This document shows, piece after piece, positions 45,392-55,532 of a DNA stretch of 64,000 nt. Source of the DNA: Omphalotus guepiniiformis (Eukaryota; Basidiomycota; Agaricomycetes; Agaricales; Omphalotaceae); the NCBI GenBank assembly GCA_028554645.1, contig JAQOOI010000074.1, positions 434,001 to 498,000 of the forward strand. Reading direction: 5' to 3'. Every line of letters starts with the position of its first letter. Within the stretch, counting starts at the first letter, position 1. The position numbers and the translations under genes are program-made. Under the pieces are notes generated by a model. The model searched no databases, was not told where the DNA came from, and was given only the letters and a program-made list of their open reading frames with translations.

Positions 45392-46474
45392 TTATGCAAC
45401 GCTATCCTTCCTATACTTCATAGATAAACCTTGAGCGCCGATAGCGGCAGCATCGCCAACAAATTCGACGTAGCGGAATTTATGTCCCTTGGAAGCAAGG
45501 TGGTCTATAACCAGCTTCCTGTACTCTTCGAGCCCAACCACCGATCCGCCAAAACACACCACGCTCTCTGAAGCCTGGACAAGCCCAGGCGCTTCATCAG
45601 TAGGTACACCGAGAAGAATGTTGATCTGCTCTGCGAGCTCCCCTGCACACGTACGAAGCACGTTGAGAGCCAGAGGATCATTATCCTCAAAGGCGGCCGC
45701 GAAGACTAGAGGCGAAAGACAAGACAACCGTTTTTCGCGGAGTAGATTTGCATGTGCAGGGGAGTCGCTAGATAGGGAAGGAGAGGGATCCGGCAAATAG
45801 ACCTCGGTCAATAATTCCATGACATGTTTGATTCCGAAGTATTTCAGAATACGGGTCTTCAAGGATCCTTCGGGCGGACGAGTGCTTCGAACGGTATATC
45901 TATCCTCTTCATCTAAGACCTGACGGATTGCCTCCCTTCCGATACTAAATCCTCCACCTTCATCACCAAGAATCCAACCCCATCCGCCGACTCTACCAAG
46001 TTCTTCTAAAGGCCCATTCTTGTTCGTGAAGGAGACGACAATGGATCCAGTTCCACCTATAACGGTGACAGCATAGAACACATCTTGATGCATTCGGATA
46101 GGAGCCGCTAAGAGACTAGCATCGTTTGCCACTACAAGATCCGGTCCTTCAGGAATTCCAAGTAGTTTCGAAAGCGGATGCACTACCGACGCAATGATAG
46201 AGGGGGAGTCGGCGCCCGATACACCAAACCAGGCAGCTGCGAACGCAATGCTACCTGACGGTGGTAAAGATACGGGGTCAACAGAGGCGGGAGACGTGCA
46301 GGTTTTCAGAGCATCTCCGACAGTGTCACGAATCGTGTCGATAAATGATTCGATCGTCAAGTATGCAATGTTAGAGGGACCACCATGCGCTCGGCCTACG
46401 ATATTGCCAGATGCGTCGCAGATGGCGGCTGCAGTTTTCGAGCCACCACAGTCGACGCAGAGGTAGAGAGACAT
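45392..46474 (-). CDS. N-acetylglucosamine kinase (BadF/ROK-like ATPase)
   Basis: An intronless 360-codon gene. It phosphorylates N-acetylglucosamine, the first step in its use or in chitin recycling. Seen: phosphate-1 motif YLCVDCGGSKTAAAICD, GGPSNIAYLTIESF, FGVSGADSP, IGGTGSIVVSF with the adenosine-side GTGS, WGWILGDEGGGFSIGREAIR and VVCFGGSVV near the end. The full ASKHA fold is present. The absence of introns among intron-rich neighbours is notable but not rare. Confidence 0.88.
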   Translation of the reverse strand: MSLYLCVDCGGSKTAAAICDASGNIVGRAHGGPSNIAYLTIESFIDTIRDTVGDALKTCTSPASVDPVSLPPSGSIAFAAAWFGVSGADSPSIIASVVHPLSKLLGIPEGPDLVVANDASLLAAPIRMHQDVFYAVTVIGGTGSIVVSFTNKNGPLEELGRVGGWGWILGDEGGGFSIGREAIRQVLDEEDRYTVRSTRPPEGSLKTRILKYFGIKHVMELLTEVYLPDPSPSLSSDSPAHANLLREKRLSCLSPLVFAAAFEDNDPLALNVLRTCAGELAEQINILLGVPTDEAPGLVQASESVVCFGGSVVGLEEYRKLVIDHLASKGHKFRYVEFVGDAAAIGAQGLSMKYRKDSVA

Positions 46475-47278
46475 GAATTAGTTGGGGGATGGAGGGTTGT
46501 GGTAGAGTGCCAAATAAGTAGCTCAGCAAGAGATTAAATCAAATGCCAGGAGCGTTATCTGGATTGACTATTGATTTGAACTCGGAGCGATAATGAATAC
46601 ATAATTGTGACATTTATTCGGACTGCTCCGGGAGGCCACAATGCTTAAGACGAGTGTCCATAAGTTACTTTGAGATGCTGCTGGTACAGAATCAATTTGA
46701 AGCCATGCGGATGGAATTGTTAACGCATGTCAGCTGGGAAACCCAAATCTGGTGTCTCAGACCTGCCCTAAACCTTCCCACGCTCAAACTATATACAAGG
46801 TCGAAATCCTCAAATTTCTTTTCTTCGTGCGGCGACGCGGCCATGATCTTCCCCATGTTGCTCGTGACTGTTCAGACCATTCTTTGAGTGGTCTTCTCCA
46901 GGCGGTCGTTTGAGTGTCAGGCCGCGTTCTGAATGACCGGACGTCTTAGTACCCACTATCGTGTCTCTTCTTTTCCTTGGGGGAGACGATGGGTCGGTGG
47001 TTCCGTACATACTTTAAATCTTGGATATATATATGTTGTGTAGAATGACAATTTAATAATGCATGCTTTCGCGCCTTCACAGTCTTCCATACTTCTAACC
47101 AAAGTAAAATAGCGCCCAATTTTGAAGTCAAATCAAAGACAAGAATGAAAAAATAGAATTTGGCGTAGAAAAGACATCCAGGACATTCAGAACGTAACAA
47201 TCGTTTTCTAAACAGCTTTCAAAGGGTGCAGGATGCGACCCTCTTTTTCTCTATCCCTCCGGTCCGCCTCATCCGTCT
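46475..47278. other. intergenic, no gene recognised
   Basis: Upstream of the kinase (-) and downstream of ERV14 (-). AT-rich with weak short frames. Confidence 0.45.
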
Positions 47279-48041
47279 TCACTCGCTCTCAGCAATGAGG
47301 GCGACAATCATTCTGCAAGGTACGACCACTGAGTAACCCAGTCGTGACGAAAAGTCAGGTAATAGACTCACCTGTAGAGGTAGTAGAAGAAGGAAAGAAG
47401 ATAGAACCCAAGCTTGATGAAACTCTCTTTTTTATGCCCAGGAAGTGTCCTGAATATTTCTGTCGCATCATACATATGATTCTTGTTCCGTATCCTATTA
47501 TTACGAAGGGAATGTGAAAAAATCAAGCAAACATCAGATACGACGGTAGAGCAATAGATGGTAGCGACGTATCTTGTTGACGTTGAAAGCCAGAAGCGGA
47601 GCGTTAAGCAAGAATGCTGTCCATTGACCAGATATCAAGAACAAAAAGGTGAGGAAGGCGTGTGCGATGTTTTCAGGGAGAACGAACTAGAAGCAAAATT
47701 TTAGTATTCAAACGAACGGTAGATGAAGGACGCGTGCGTACTTGGTTGAGCTTGTTGCACAGGTCTATCGGGTTGATATAGTCGCATTCCAGATCCGAGA
47801 ACATAATGATCTATAGCGGGGCCATTTCATATCGCAATGAGTAATTGAAAGACAGGAGGCAATGACGACACTCACGAAGAAAACCATGCAGAACAGCAGT
47901 GCAGCAGCCATAAGGACTGCGAACAAGAATAACCATCCTGTTCAACGCCAATTTCCATTGTGAAGCCAAAAAATGACCGGACGGAGGAAATCCAGTAAAA
48001 TGCGCGCCAGGGAACACGAGATGACCAAATTTTGAGGACAT
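47279..48041 (-). CDS. ERV14: Cornichon-family ER cargo receptor Erv14
   Basis: A small three-helix membrane protein that loads transmembrane cargo into COPII vesicles. Spliced: MSSKFG, then [99 protein letters not shown] and a last exon of a few residues, [10 protein letters not shown]. The IFRTL-type COPII contact is present. Length about 138. One intron (47495-47573) is bounded by GATACG repeats with GA-AG or GT-AC ends; the others are GT-AG. Confidence 0.93.
47495..47573 (-). other. Direct-repeat-bounded non-canonical intron in ERV14
   Basis: 79 nt between GATACG (47568-47573) and GATACG (47489-47494). Removal gives [19 protein letters not shown]. Cutting at the left edge gives GA-AG with acceptor AATAATAG; cutting inside gives GT-AC. 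No GT-AG option keeps frame. Confidence 0.7.
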
Positions 48042-48737
48042 GGGCGCACCAAGCGTGAGTGGAAGAGGGAGGATTATCGAGGGAGGGGAAGTTGGGAACG
48101 AATGACGACGTAGGCAGTTGAAAGGTCAGACGTCAGACGTCAAATGGAGTGAAAAAGAAATCACATTATTACAGTCAGAAACATTGAACAGGTCATGAAA
48201 AGCTAATCCAATACACACCAGCGCCGCCCATCTTTATTTACACACAAGTATTGTCGAAAAACAGAGATAACTTCGTCTAACCTATATTTGATTCAAAAAA
48301 GTCAGTAAGCGCTTCTTACAATAAGTAGCGAGCACGAGAAGCAAGCCATGTATAAAGTCATAGCGGAAAAAGCATACGTACCCAAAGGCGAAATAAAGCA
48401 AAAATAAGGGAAATGAAGCAGAAGCTGACGGAGGAAAGTAGAGGAACTCGTCTGACTCTGAGCCGCGTATCAGAGTTGTACGTTCAGAGTGACACGGATT
48501 TCTGAACCCAACGTGTTACAGGGCCGCCCTTCGTGTCACGGTTTATGTCATTGTTCATGACGTTATCGGTTTTTTGAGCCTCATCTTCAAGCAGTAAATG
48601 TTCTTTTAGGTTTCAACGTTTCAACATAACTTAGCGACCGAGAATCTATCTATTTGTTCTATTCGTCGTCACATTCGGCCACGGGAGCTCAGTAAAGCGC
48701 CCCGATCAGCAAACTGCAATAACCTAAATGGACCCGT
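48042..48737. other. intergenic region
   Basis: Upstream of ERV14 (-) and downstream of the CoA ligase (-). Contains a short duplicated GTCAGAC unit near 48125. No gene seen. Confidence 0.45.
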
Positions 48738-51173
48738 TCATAGTTTAGCTTTGTTTCTTCCGCTATTTGAAGCCAAAGCTGGATCACTCCCACCCAACTC
48801 CTTCTTCGCCCTCTCCCGGAGTTCACGCCTCAAAATTTTCCCAGCAGCACTGGAAGGAATAATGAGCTCAGTGAGGAACGAACGATGCACAAATACTCAC
48901 CTCTTTGGTATGATGTCGATTATGACAACACCTATATTCCACATCAGTCAAAAGGGAGATGAAGCAGAGGTTGAAACGTATTTACCCCCTCGCAAGAACT
49001 TATGCCTCGCGACCTTGCTCTCAATCCACTTGCCTACCTCATTCGCAAATGCGACTTTGGCTTCTGGCGAAGGAACGCGGGTTGGTTGAGCGTGTACGAT
49101 GTACGCTCTATATCAGAACCATCAGACAAAGAAATCAGACGGTGGGTACGAAAAGAATTGGCATACCTGGGCAATTCAGTAGCCTCTGATGTGCTCTCTA
49201 CGCCGATCACAGCTGCATCAGCCACATCCGGATGCGTCAACAACACGCTCTCCAACTCTGCTGGGGGGACTATAGTAACACAGTAAACCAAAGAGCACCT
49301 CTTCGTACACATAGGAAGAACCAACCTTGGAAGCCTTTGTACTTGATCAACTCCTTCCTCCTATCAACAATATAATAAAACCCTTCTCTATCCCTAATAG
49401 CAATATCCCCCGTCTTGAACCATCCGTCAGGTGTAATCGCATTCTTCGTCGCAGTCACGTTGTTCAGATACCCCTTCATGACAGACGGTCCGCGGACCCA
49501 CAGCTCTCCAGGCTCACTTTGCTCTTGCCCCGGTGCAGATCCAGCTGGTCGAGCATCGACGTCGCCCTTCCCGCCCTCAGATACGGGCGTATCATCGACG
49601 ACGAGCCGCGCTTCGAGGTTGGGTAACATGATCCCTATCGACCCGACCTTGCGCAAACAATCTGCGGCTGGGAGGAGGTGAGTCGTAGGTGAGGTCTCTG
49701 TTAGACCATAACCTTGAAGTATAACGAGCTTTCGCGCAATGGAGGTACGATATGATTGTAGGCGGTCTATGACCTAGAAATTGATGGCATGGATAAGTTT
49801 GAGAGGCAGCGGTGATTTGAAAGGGCGCTACTAACTGTTTTGACTAGAGAAGCACCTAGAGGGGCGGCACCAGAAAATAACAGCCATAGCGTGGAAAGAT
49901 CATACCTATCCACGGCTTCGTGTCTGGAGAGAACAACGAGGACCGGAGGAACAACCAACGAAGCCGTGATGCGGTATTTCTGGACGTTTGCGCAAAATGC
50001 TTCAGGATCAAACCGTGCTTGAACGACGGTTGGAACACCGCAAGTGAATGGAAACAGGAGGAGTTTTACAGCGCCTACGAATATGAATTGGAATTCAGCC
50101 GTCAGAAAGCTGTGGTAAGATGCATACCGTAAATATGGTAAAATGGCAGGATACCAAGCATGATGTCTTGACCTGTCTCGATGCTCGGAAAGCTGGTGCT
50201 GACGATATCGAGAACGGTGGTGAGATTTTGGTGGGTTGTCTGGGAGACATTAGTTGATCAGGAATGACAGGCGGGAACAAGAGACAGATGTACCTCTACA
50301 CCCTGCGCAAATAGAATTGTCATTCAATCAACTACATCGCTCGAAACGGCACAGTGCAAGTAAGCGAATTTACCTTGGGTTTACCAGTGGTTCCCTGAGA
50401 GCATAAATGAATGGAAGTGCGGGTATGATAAAATAGAAAGAACATACAGAGCTATAGCACAAGAATACAGTCTCGTGGGCTTGTTGGCCATCAAATTTCT
50501 CCTCCTGATCCAACTTACCTAGGCTCAAAACATCCTCAAAGGCGGTCAGACCTTCAGTACCTAGTTTAGTGGGTGATGGAGGGCCGCCTGCCCACTGAAA
50601 ACCATCCGGGAGAAGTATGATTCGCTGATCGGCCTCCTTCGGAGAGATACCGAAAACCGAAGTGAGCATCTCCCGCACAGTGGGAAGGTTCTCTGGGGTA
50701 GTGCATAAGAGTCGTGCACCACTGTCGGAGTACTGATGAGCGAGCTCGTTGGCTGTATATCCAGTGTTCGCAAGCGTACATCTGAGACCAGCTGCGACGG
50801 CTATAATAGAAAGGGAAAAAGGAATAAGAAAATTGGTCATCCAGAAGCTGAGGTAGGTTAGTTTGTACGTACAACCAAAGATTACGACCGGCCACACGAT
50901 CGAGTTGGGAGAGAAGATGAGAATGGTGTCGCCTCTTTTAGCACGAATAGCAGAGTGATTACGCAAACCGTAACCAAAAGAAAGAGCGAGAGATTTGAGT
51001 TGGGCGCGAGAGATAGTTGTGCCAGTGACGGAGTCAATAAATGCGGGGTAAGTGCCAGGAAGGCCACCAATGGTATTAGCATCATCTAGAGACGAATTGA
51101 AGAGATGGGTGAAGACAGAATGGTGATGAATTGGACGAGAAGGGATTGGAGAAGTATATATTATGGAAGACAT
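48738..51173 (-). CDS. 4-coumarate-CoA-ligase-like acyl-CoA synthetase with peroxisomal signal
   Basis: ANL-superfamily enzyme that activates a carboxylic acid as AMP ester and then as CoA thioester. Order of motifs: SPNSIVWPVVIF; P-loop YSSGTTGKPKGVETTHQN; GILPFYHIYGAVKLL; WLLFSGAAPLGASL; the adenine motif LQGYGLTETSPTTHLL; GELWVRGPSVMKGYL; the hinge DGWFKTGDIAIRD; VDRRKELIKYKGFQVPPAELE; and the catalytic Lys in SAAGKILRRELRE. The protein ends AKL, a PTS1-type signal, so peroxisomal location is likely. About 10 exons, all GT-AG, one of only 9 nt (GGTGTAGAG). Whether the substrate is coumarate, a fatty acid or another acid is open. Confidence 0.9.
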
Positions 51174-51475
51174 GGCAGCTTGAAAAGAACTGAGCTGAAT
51201 GTGGGGTCAGACATCAAGCCAACATCAAGCAAAGGTTTATAACGGTAATACGGCAATGGTGAAAGCCGGAACAGAGAATGTCAGATTGTCAAATTCCGAT
51301 TGTCAGAACCTATTATGTTATTTGTTATTTTACGCTGAAAGAAATAGGAAAAATGGAAATAATATGAGAGTATACTAGTACTCTATATAGCGAGTCTAAT
51401 TGAGTAGCCGGAACAACCGGATTTGTGGCCCAGAAATAGTCATGTGATGATCAACTGCTTTGACTCACCTCTTCG
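51174..51475. promoter_or_regulatory. Divergent promoter region
   Basis: 302 bases between the starts of the CoA ligase (-) and the RRM/RGG gene (+). Very AT-rich around 51310-51390. No specific site identified. Confidence 0.4.
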
Positions 51476-52394
51476 ATGGCCTCTCTACTCGACCGACTAT
51501 CCACAGGCACTGGCCCTGTCCGTTCCTCGAAAAGTGCGAGTACTTCTAGGTCGACTACACCCTATGTGCGTCTCTTTTTCTTTTAGTTCACAAATCAGCT
51601 CATTTGATTCTTCAGAACCGACCGAATCGAACTCCCAAAGGCGACATCAACAGCTCTTGGTCGCATGATCTCTATGACCAACACAATTCTCTCTCAGCTC
51701 GTCTCAATCTAAAGCCTGCAGCTCCAAAAGCATCTTTTAATGTCATCGCTCAAAAAGCCCTTCGCGACGCCACTTCTCCTTCTTCTTCCTCCGAGCTCTC
51801 CATAAAAGGCGCTGGCACGCCCTCTGGTAACGTCGTCGAAGTCACTGGTCTTGTCAAAGGGACCACCCCTGAGGACGTGTCAGCCATTTTCAAGCGTTGC
51901 GGGCAGATAACCTCTTCTCAAGCCCTCCCGGGTCCTCAGCTTCGCATTCGCGTCACATTTAAGCAGTCAAGCTCTGCACAGGAGGCTGTTAAGTCGTTCA
52001 ACAATGTTCCTGCCGATGGCAATGTGCTCTCGGTCAAAATCATTGGCAGCACGACTGCTGGCACGTCTCTCATGACTCGTTTTGGCTCAGATGGGCTCGC
52101 TCTAGTCAGGCAAGAGGGCAGTGTTGATGCTCTAATGAATTCTGATGACTCTAATTCGTACGTCTTTCTCACTCGGTCTCAGCATCCTGTATTCTTCTCA
52201 CTGCCGTTTCCTAAAGAAAAATGCGCTCAGACGCGCTCACTTCGGACCCTCGTGCTCAGGTCCTCGTCGCGCCACCAGGGGCCAATCCAAAAGACTACAC
52301 CCAGGCACCTGCTCGAAGGGGCGGTGGAAGAGGTCGCGGTAATAGACGAGGAAGGGGAAGGGGTCGTGAGGCCGGCCGAATGGATGTTGATTGA
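51476..52394 (+). CDS. RRM and RGG-box RNA-binding protein
   Basis: Starts at ATG 51476 (MASLLDRLSTGTGPVRSSK). Two GT-AG introns. The RRM-like fold shows GNVVEVTGLVKGTTPEDVSAI (first strand and helix), LRIRVTFKQSSSAQEAV and the third strand/second helix AVKSFNNVPADGNVLSVKI. The C-terminal exon ends in an arginine-glycine run (RRGGGRGRGNRRGRGRGR), a likely target of the arginine methyltransferase class encoded at 4851-6351. About 240 residues. It resembles Aly/REF-type export adaptors in layout (N-terminal motif, RRM, RGG), but this identity is inference. Confidence 0.75.
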
Positions 52395-52889
52395 TCGCAC
52401 TCCTTCCTTTGCTTCCTATTGCTCTCGCCACGTTCATTATTCGTGCCACCCTCCACCTTCCGAGTTGCTGTCGAAATCTCTGAATAATGATGTATCACCC
52501 TCGTCCATCCCCTTTGCTTCTCGTTCAAGAACGATTTGGGGACATTTGGTTGTCTGTCTTCCGGTTGAATCTCCTCTCCATATGATATAAACGCGTAACT
52601 TTATCCATACCCTACCGAGTACCATGACATGTTCACCTTATCTGCGCTCTGTTTGTCTCCGAATATTTGTATCAACATGATGTGGTCTTACGCTGTCGCA
52701 GCAATCGAAACTGCGAATCAATATGTGACACTGCATCTGTGTGCCACACAGATCTTCCTTTCATCTTGGTCGTTCCTTGAAATGCATACTGCACATCCTC
52801 GTATCAAGGATACAGGTTCAGTCCATTGTTGGTTCTTGAATTACCCGGCCCAAGGCCATTATACCCAACGAGGAACGCTCAAGTTCATT
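52395..52889. other. 3' flank and spacer before the tRNA genes
   Basis: Between the RRM gene and the first tRNA. Only a short frame (52629-52904) that runs into the tRNA and is probably not coding. Confidence 0.45.
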
Positions 52890-52982
52890 GGGCACATGGT
52901 GTAGTTGGTTATCACGCCCGCTTAGCAGTTTCTGCTTGTCTGCTCGTGCGGGCGGTCCCCGGTTCAATTCCGGGTGTGTCCA
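52890..52982 (+). tRNA. tRNA-Ala (AGC) with 19-nt intron
   Basis: Acceptor arm GGGCACA pairs with TGTGTCC and carries the alanine identity pair G3:U70; discriminator A at 52982. D-arm, anticodon stem CCCGC/GCGGG, loop TTAGCA... with anticodon AGC, variable CGGTC, T-arm CCCGG-TTCAATT-CCGGG all fit. A 19-nt intron sits at the standard place, one base after the anticodon. The internal B box is GGTTCAATTCC. A T7 run at 53030-53036 can terminate Pol III. Confidence 0.93.
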
Positions 52983-53029
52983 GTAGGTTTGCAATTTGGT
53001 GTTCGAACTGTGTTCGACACTGGGTGCAC

Positions 53030-53036
53030 TTTTTTT
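53030..53036 (+). terminator. Pol III terminator (T7)
   Basis: First long T run downstream of the first tRNA-Ala gene. Confidence 0.6.
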
Positions 53037-53154
53037 CGCCTGCGCGGAGCGTGTTCCTAGAATGGTAATATGATCGGCTGACCGTCGGAGGAAAGATCCG
53101 CTCTCGCCGGACAGCCCCGGAGAGGTGGATGCCAGTCTCCTGCGATGAATGCAA

Positions 53155-53239
53155 GGGCACATGGTGTAGTTGGTTATCACGCCCGCTTAGCAGTTCCTGT
53201 TGGTGCGGGCGGTCCCCGGTTCAATTCCGGGTGTGTCCA
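53155..53239 (+). tRNA. tRNA-Ala (AGC) with 11-nt intron
   Basis: The mature part is identical to the first tRNA-Ala gene 265 bases upstream, including G3:U70, but the intron is 11 nt and differs in sequence. T5 at 53259-53263 can terminate transcription. The pair is a tandem duplicate in which only the intron has changed. Confidence 0.93.
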
Positions 53240-53258
53240 TTTCAGTGGCATAGTGGCA

Positions 53259-53263
53259 TTTTT
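53259..53263 (+). terminator. Pol III terminator (T5)
   Basis: T run 20 bases after the second tRNA-Ala gene. Confidence 0.6.
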
Positions 53264-54358
53264 CTCGTAGTTGCTCAGAAGCTTATTGTATGACTTACAT
53301 ACTTTCGTCAGTACGTCGACATTTTCTTTTACTCAGGTATATTCAAGTACATTTGAACAGCGTTCAGACTCGTATCCGCCCATGAGTGTTCGGTCTAATA
53401 CATACAACGATCACAGAAACGATTGCAATTTACACAAATGATATTGAAGACAACGTCTATATGTACAGTCAATCCACCACACCCGAACACGATCCTTCAA
53501 TACAAACGAACGAACCGCCGAACCGGTATCTGAAGGTGAAAATCAGTCAGTCAAAGTGCAGGGAGGCAAGGAGGAAATTTGAAGAGGTTCAGGGGTGTCA
53601 AAAATGTGGAGCACGCCCTCACTGACAAAGCAGCGAGGTATACACCATGAAGAAATTCAATCGAGATTGAACACATCATAAAAAGAACGAAACAAGTACG
53701 AACAAACTTACCAATTTTCATCCTTCCACATCCGCATAGTAAGATGAACAACAAAGTTCGATGCAGGAAAAAATAAAAATAAAAATGGTGTAGCCTCGCC
53801 GAGTGATAGTGAGCCCCATTGAGTTGAAGACTGTGTTGCAGTCAACAATCGTATAACTATGTCTATGAGCAACGAAAACGCCCATCCTCCCACAAAACCA
53901 CCCGAGCAACAAACGCGCTCGTATCTTCGCGCATTTGAGCCTTCACCGAGTAATCCATGGTTGGAATTAGGCAACAGAGTGGCATAGAAGAAGCTTCCGG
54001 TTCAGCCGAACGGAAGCAAGACTTTCTCGCCGTCCAACGTCCAGTACCGTCGTGCTTAGGGACGGTTGCTTTCCATTAGTTGAACGAGAACATGCTCTGT
54101 ATCTCCGGGGACTTTCCCCACAGCTGAAAGAGAAAGCAAGAAGCTATCTGTGCGGGAGCTGCGACAACGATTCTTCAGACGGCGGAGGTTTGCAAGAAAA
54201 AAATTGTGTCCGTACCGGTTTTCTGGATGTATTCAATCGGAGTTTGAAATCTGCTTACACGTGATGACCCACTTTAGCAAAAGCTTACGTATGCGGCATT
54301 GCGGTACGTGCCGAATGCACCCCAAGAACTTCAATCCTCTCCACTCCTTACTGCGATA
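53264..54358. other. intergenic region with one possible small ORF
   Basis: About 1.1 kb between the second tRNA and the next gene. Only the 42-codon frame listed separately looks at all protein-like. AT-rich run ATAAAAATAAAAATAAAAA-type near 53770. Confidence 0.4.
53859..53987 (+). CDS. Possible 42-residue protein
   Basis: An ATG-to-TAG frame encoding a hydrophilic peptide (MSMSNENAHPPTKPPEQQ ... NPWLELGNRVA). Its composition is more protein-like than the antisense frame over the same bases, which is hydrophobic. It might be a first exon of something larger. No family recognised; low certainty. Confidence 0.25.
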   Translation: MSMSNENAHPPTKPPEQQTRSYLRAFEPSPSNPWLELGNRVA

Positions 54359-55402
54359 ATGTCTTCAACATCTACACCCACACAACAGAAAGAACAGGTC
54401 CGTCGCCCTGCATATTCAGACTGGCCAACTATCAAGATATTTATGCCACCACAAGGCAAGGAGTCTGCTCAACATTTTTGTGTTTCCGATGGACTTATCC
54501 GTGATAACAGGCCGATTTTCCACAAAGACCGATGAATGGTGTATAACGTATTGCTCACAGAGCGTCTCAGGCCGCTACCACGCTAAACAACCCGCATGTC
54601 GCTCCTTTTGCATACGCAAAGTCTTTCCCCACGAAGTCAAGAACATCGTGGCTTACAAGCGTCATCATGAAGTCGATTCCAATGGTAAAGCAAAGTACCC
54701 TTTACCTCCTGAAGGACAACCAGTGAATGTGCCACGGATTCTTGGTGGGAGGAAAGGATATGAGCCAGAAGACGAAGAGAATCCGAACCCGAGCTCCATC
54801 CCAGAGTCAAAGAATTGGCAGGAAGGGTGGTACCTTTGGACGTCCAAGAGTTTCTCTGGGTCGGTGGAGAAGATATTGAGCATGACCATGGACCTGCAGA
54901 AACAGCAGGATTTCAGTCGGCAGCAAAAGGAGCGGAGGACACAGTGGGTGGAGTATCAGCAGTATTTAGAGCGACATGGTGGCTTGGATTCGGAGTTGCT
55001 GAACCAACCACCGCCTGATGGTCAGTCATCGAAGTGGTGGGGACTCAAGATACCTAGTCGTCCCATGCCAGATGACTCGTGAGTAATCATTCATCCCAAG
55101 TCATTGTTGTTTCTTAAATGTTACTTTACAGCGCTAGGGCGCTCCTGCTACATATCCCACCAGACACGCCACCATTTTGGGAGCGGATACACAAGCTGCT
55201 AACGCCCTCAGGCCGTGCACTGGAGATCACGAGAGAAAGTTTACTATCTGGTTCGCATACAAAGTTTGCAGGACGTATGTGGGAAGCAGCTTGGTCAGAA
55301 CAACCGTTTGTTCTTGCGATGCGCTCTTGGGAGAAGGCATGTGAGGCTTGGAAAGAGGTCTCATCGCAGGACGACGAAGAGGATCATAAAAGAAGGCGAT
55401 GA
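54359..55402 (+). CDS. Conserved-looking protein of unknown function
   Basis: Three exons. Exon 1 (MSSTSTPTQQKEQ ... IKIFMPPQG) joins exon 2 through a GC-AG intron (54456-54510, donor GCAAGG after AAG); this is the only join that keeps RFSTKTDEWCITYCSQSVSG in frame without a 32-nt intron. Exon 2 has a Cys-rich start (CITYCSQ, PACRSFCIRKVFPHEV), a basic/acidic middle and a Gln/Arg-rich helix. The last exon, after a GT-AG intron, ends in KRRR. The protein is about 310 residues, with no signal or membrane segment. I do not recognise the family. Confidence 0.7.
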
Positions 55403-55532
55403 TCCTGGTTCTATATAGAGGATTTTATTAGTATACTGTTGAATATATAATTTAAATGTCAAGCCATGAGGAGTTACTGCTCTGAGTCTGAGTCAAGTTG
55501 ATGACATCATCTGAGCTCTCCCTTTCACCTTG

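Noticed and set aside
53708..53974. 88-codon minus-strand hydrophobic frame
   Set aside because: It lies opposite a hydrophilic, more protein-like small frame, and has no signal-peptide or family features.
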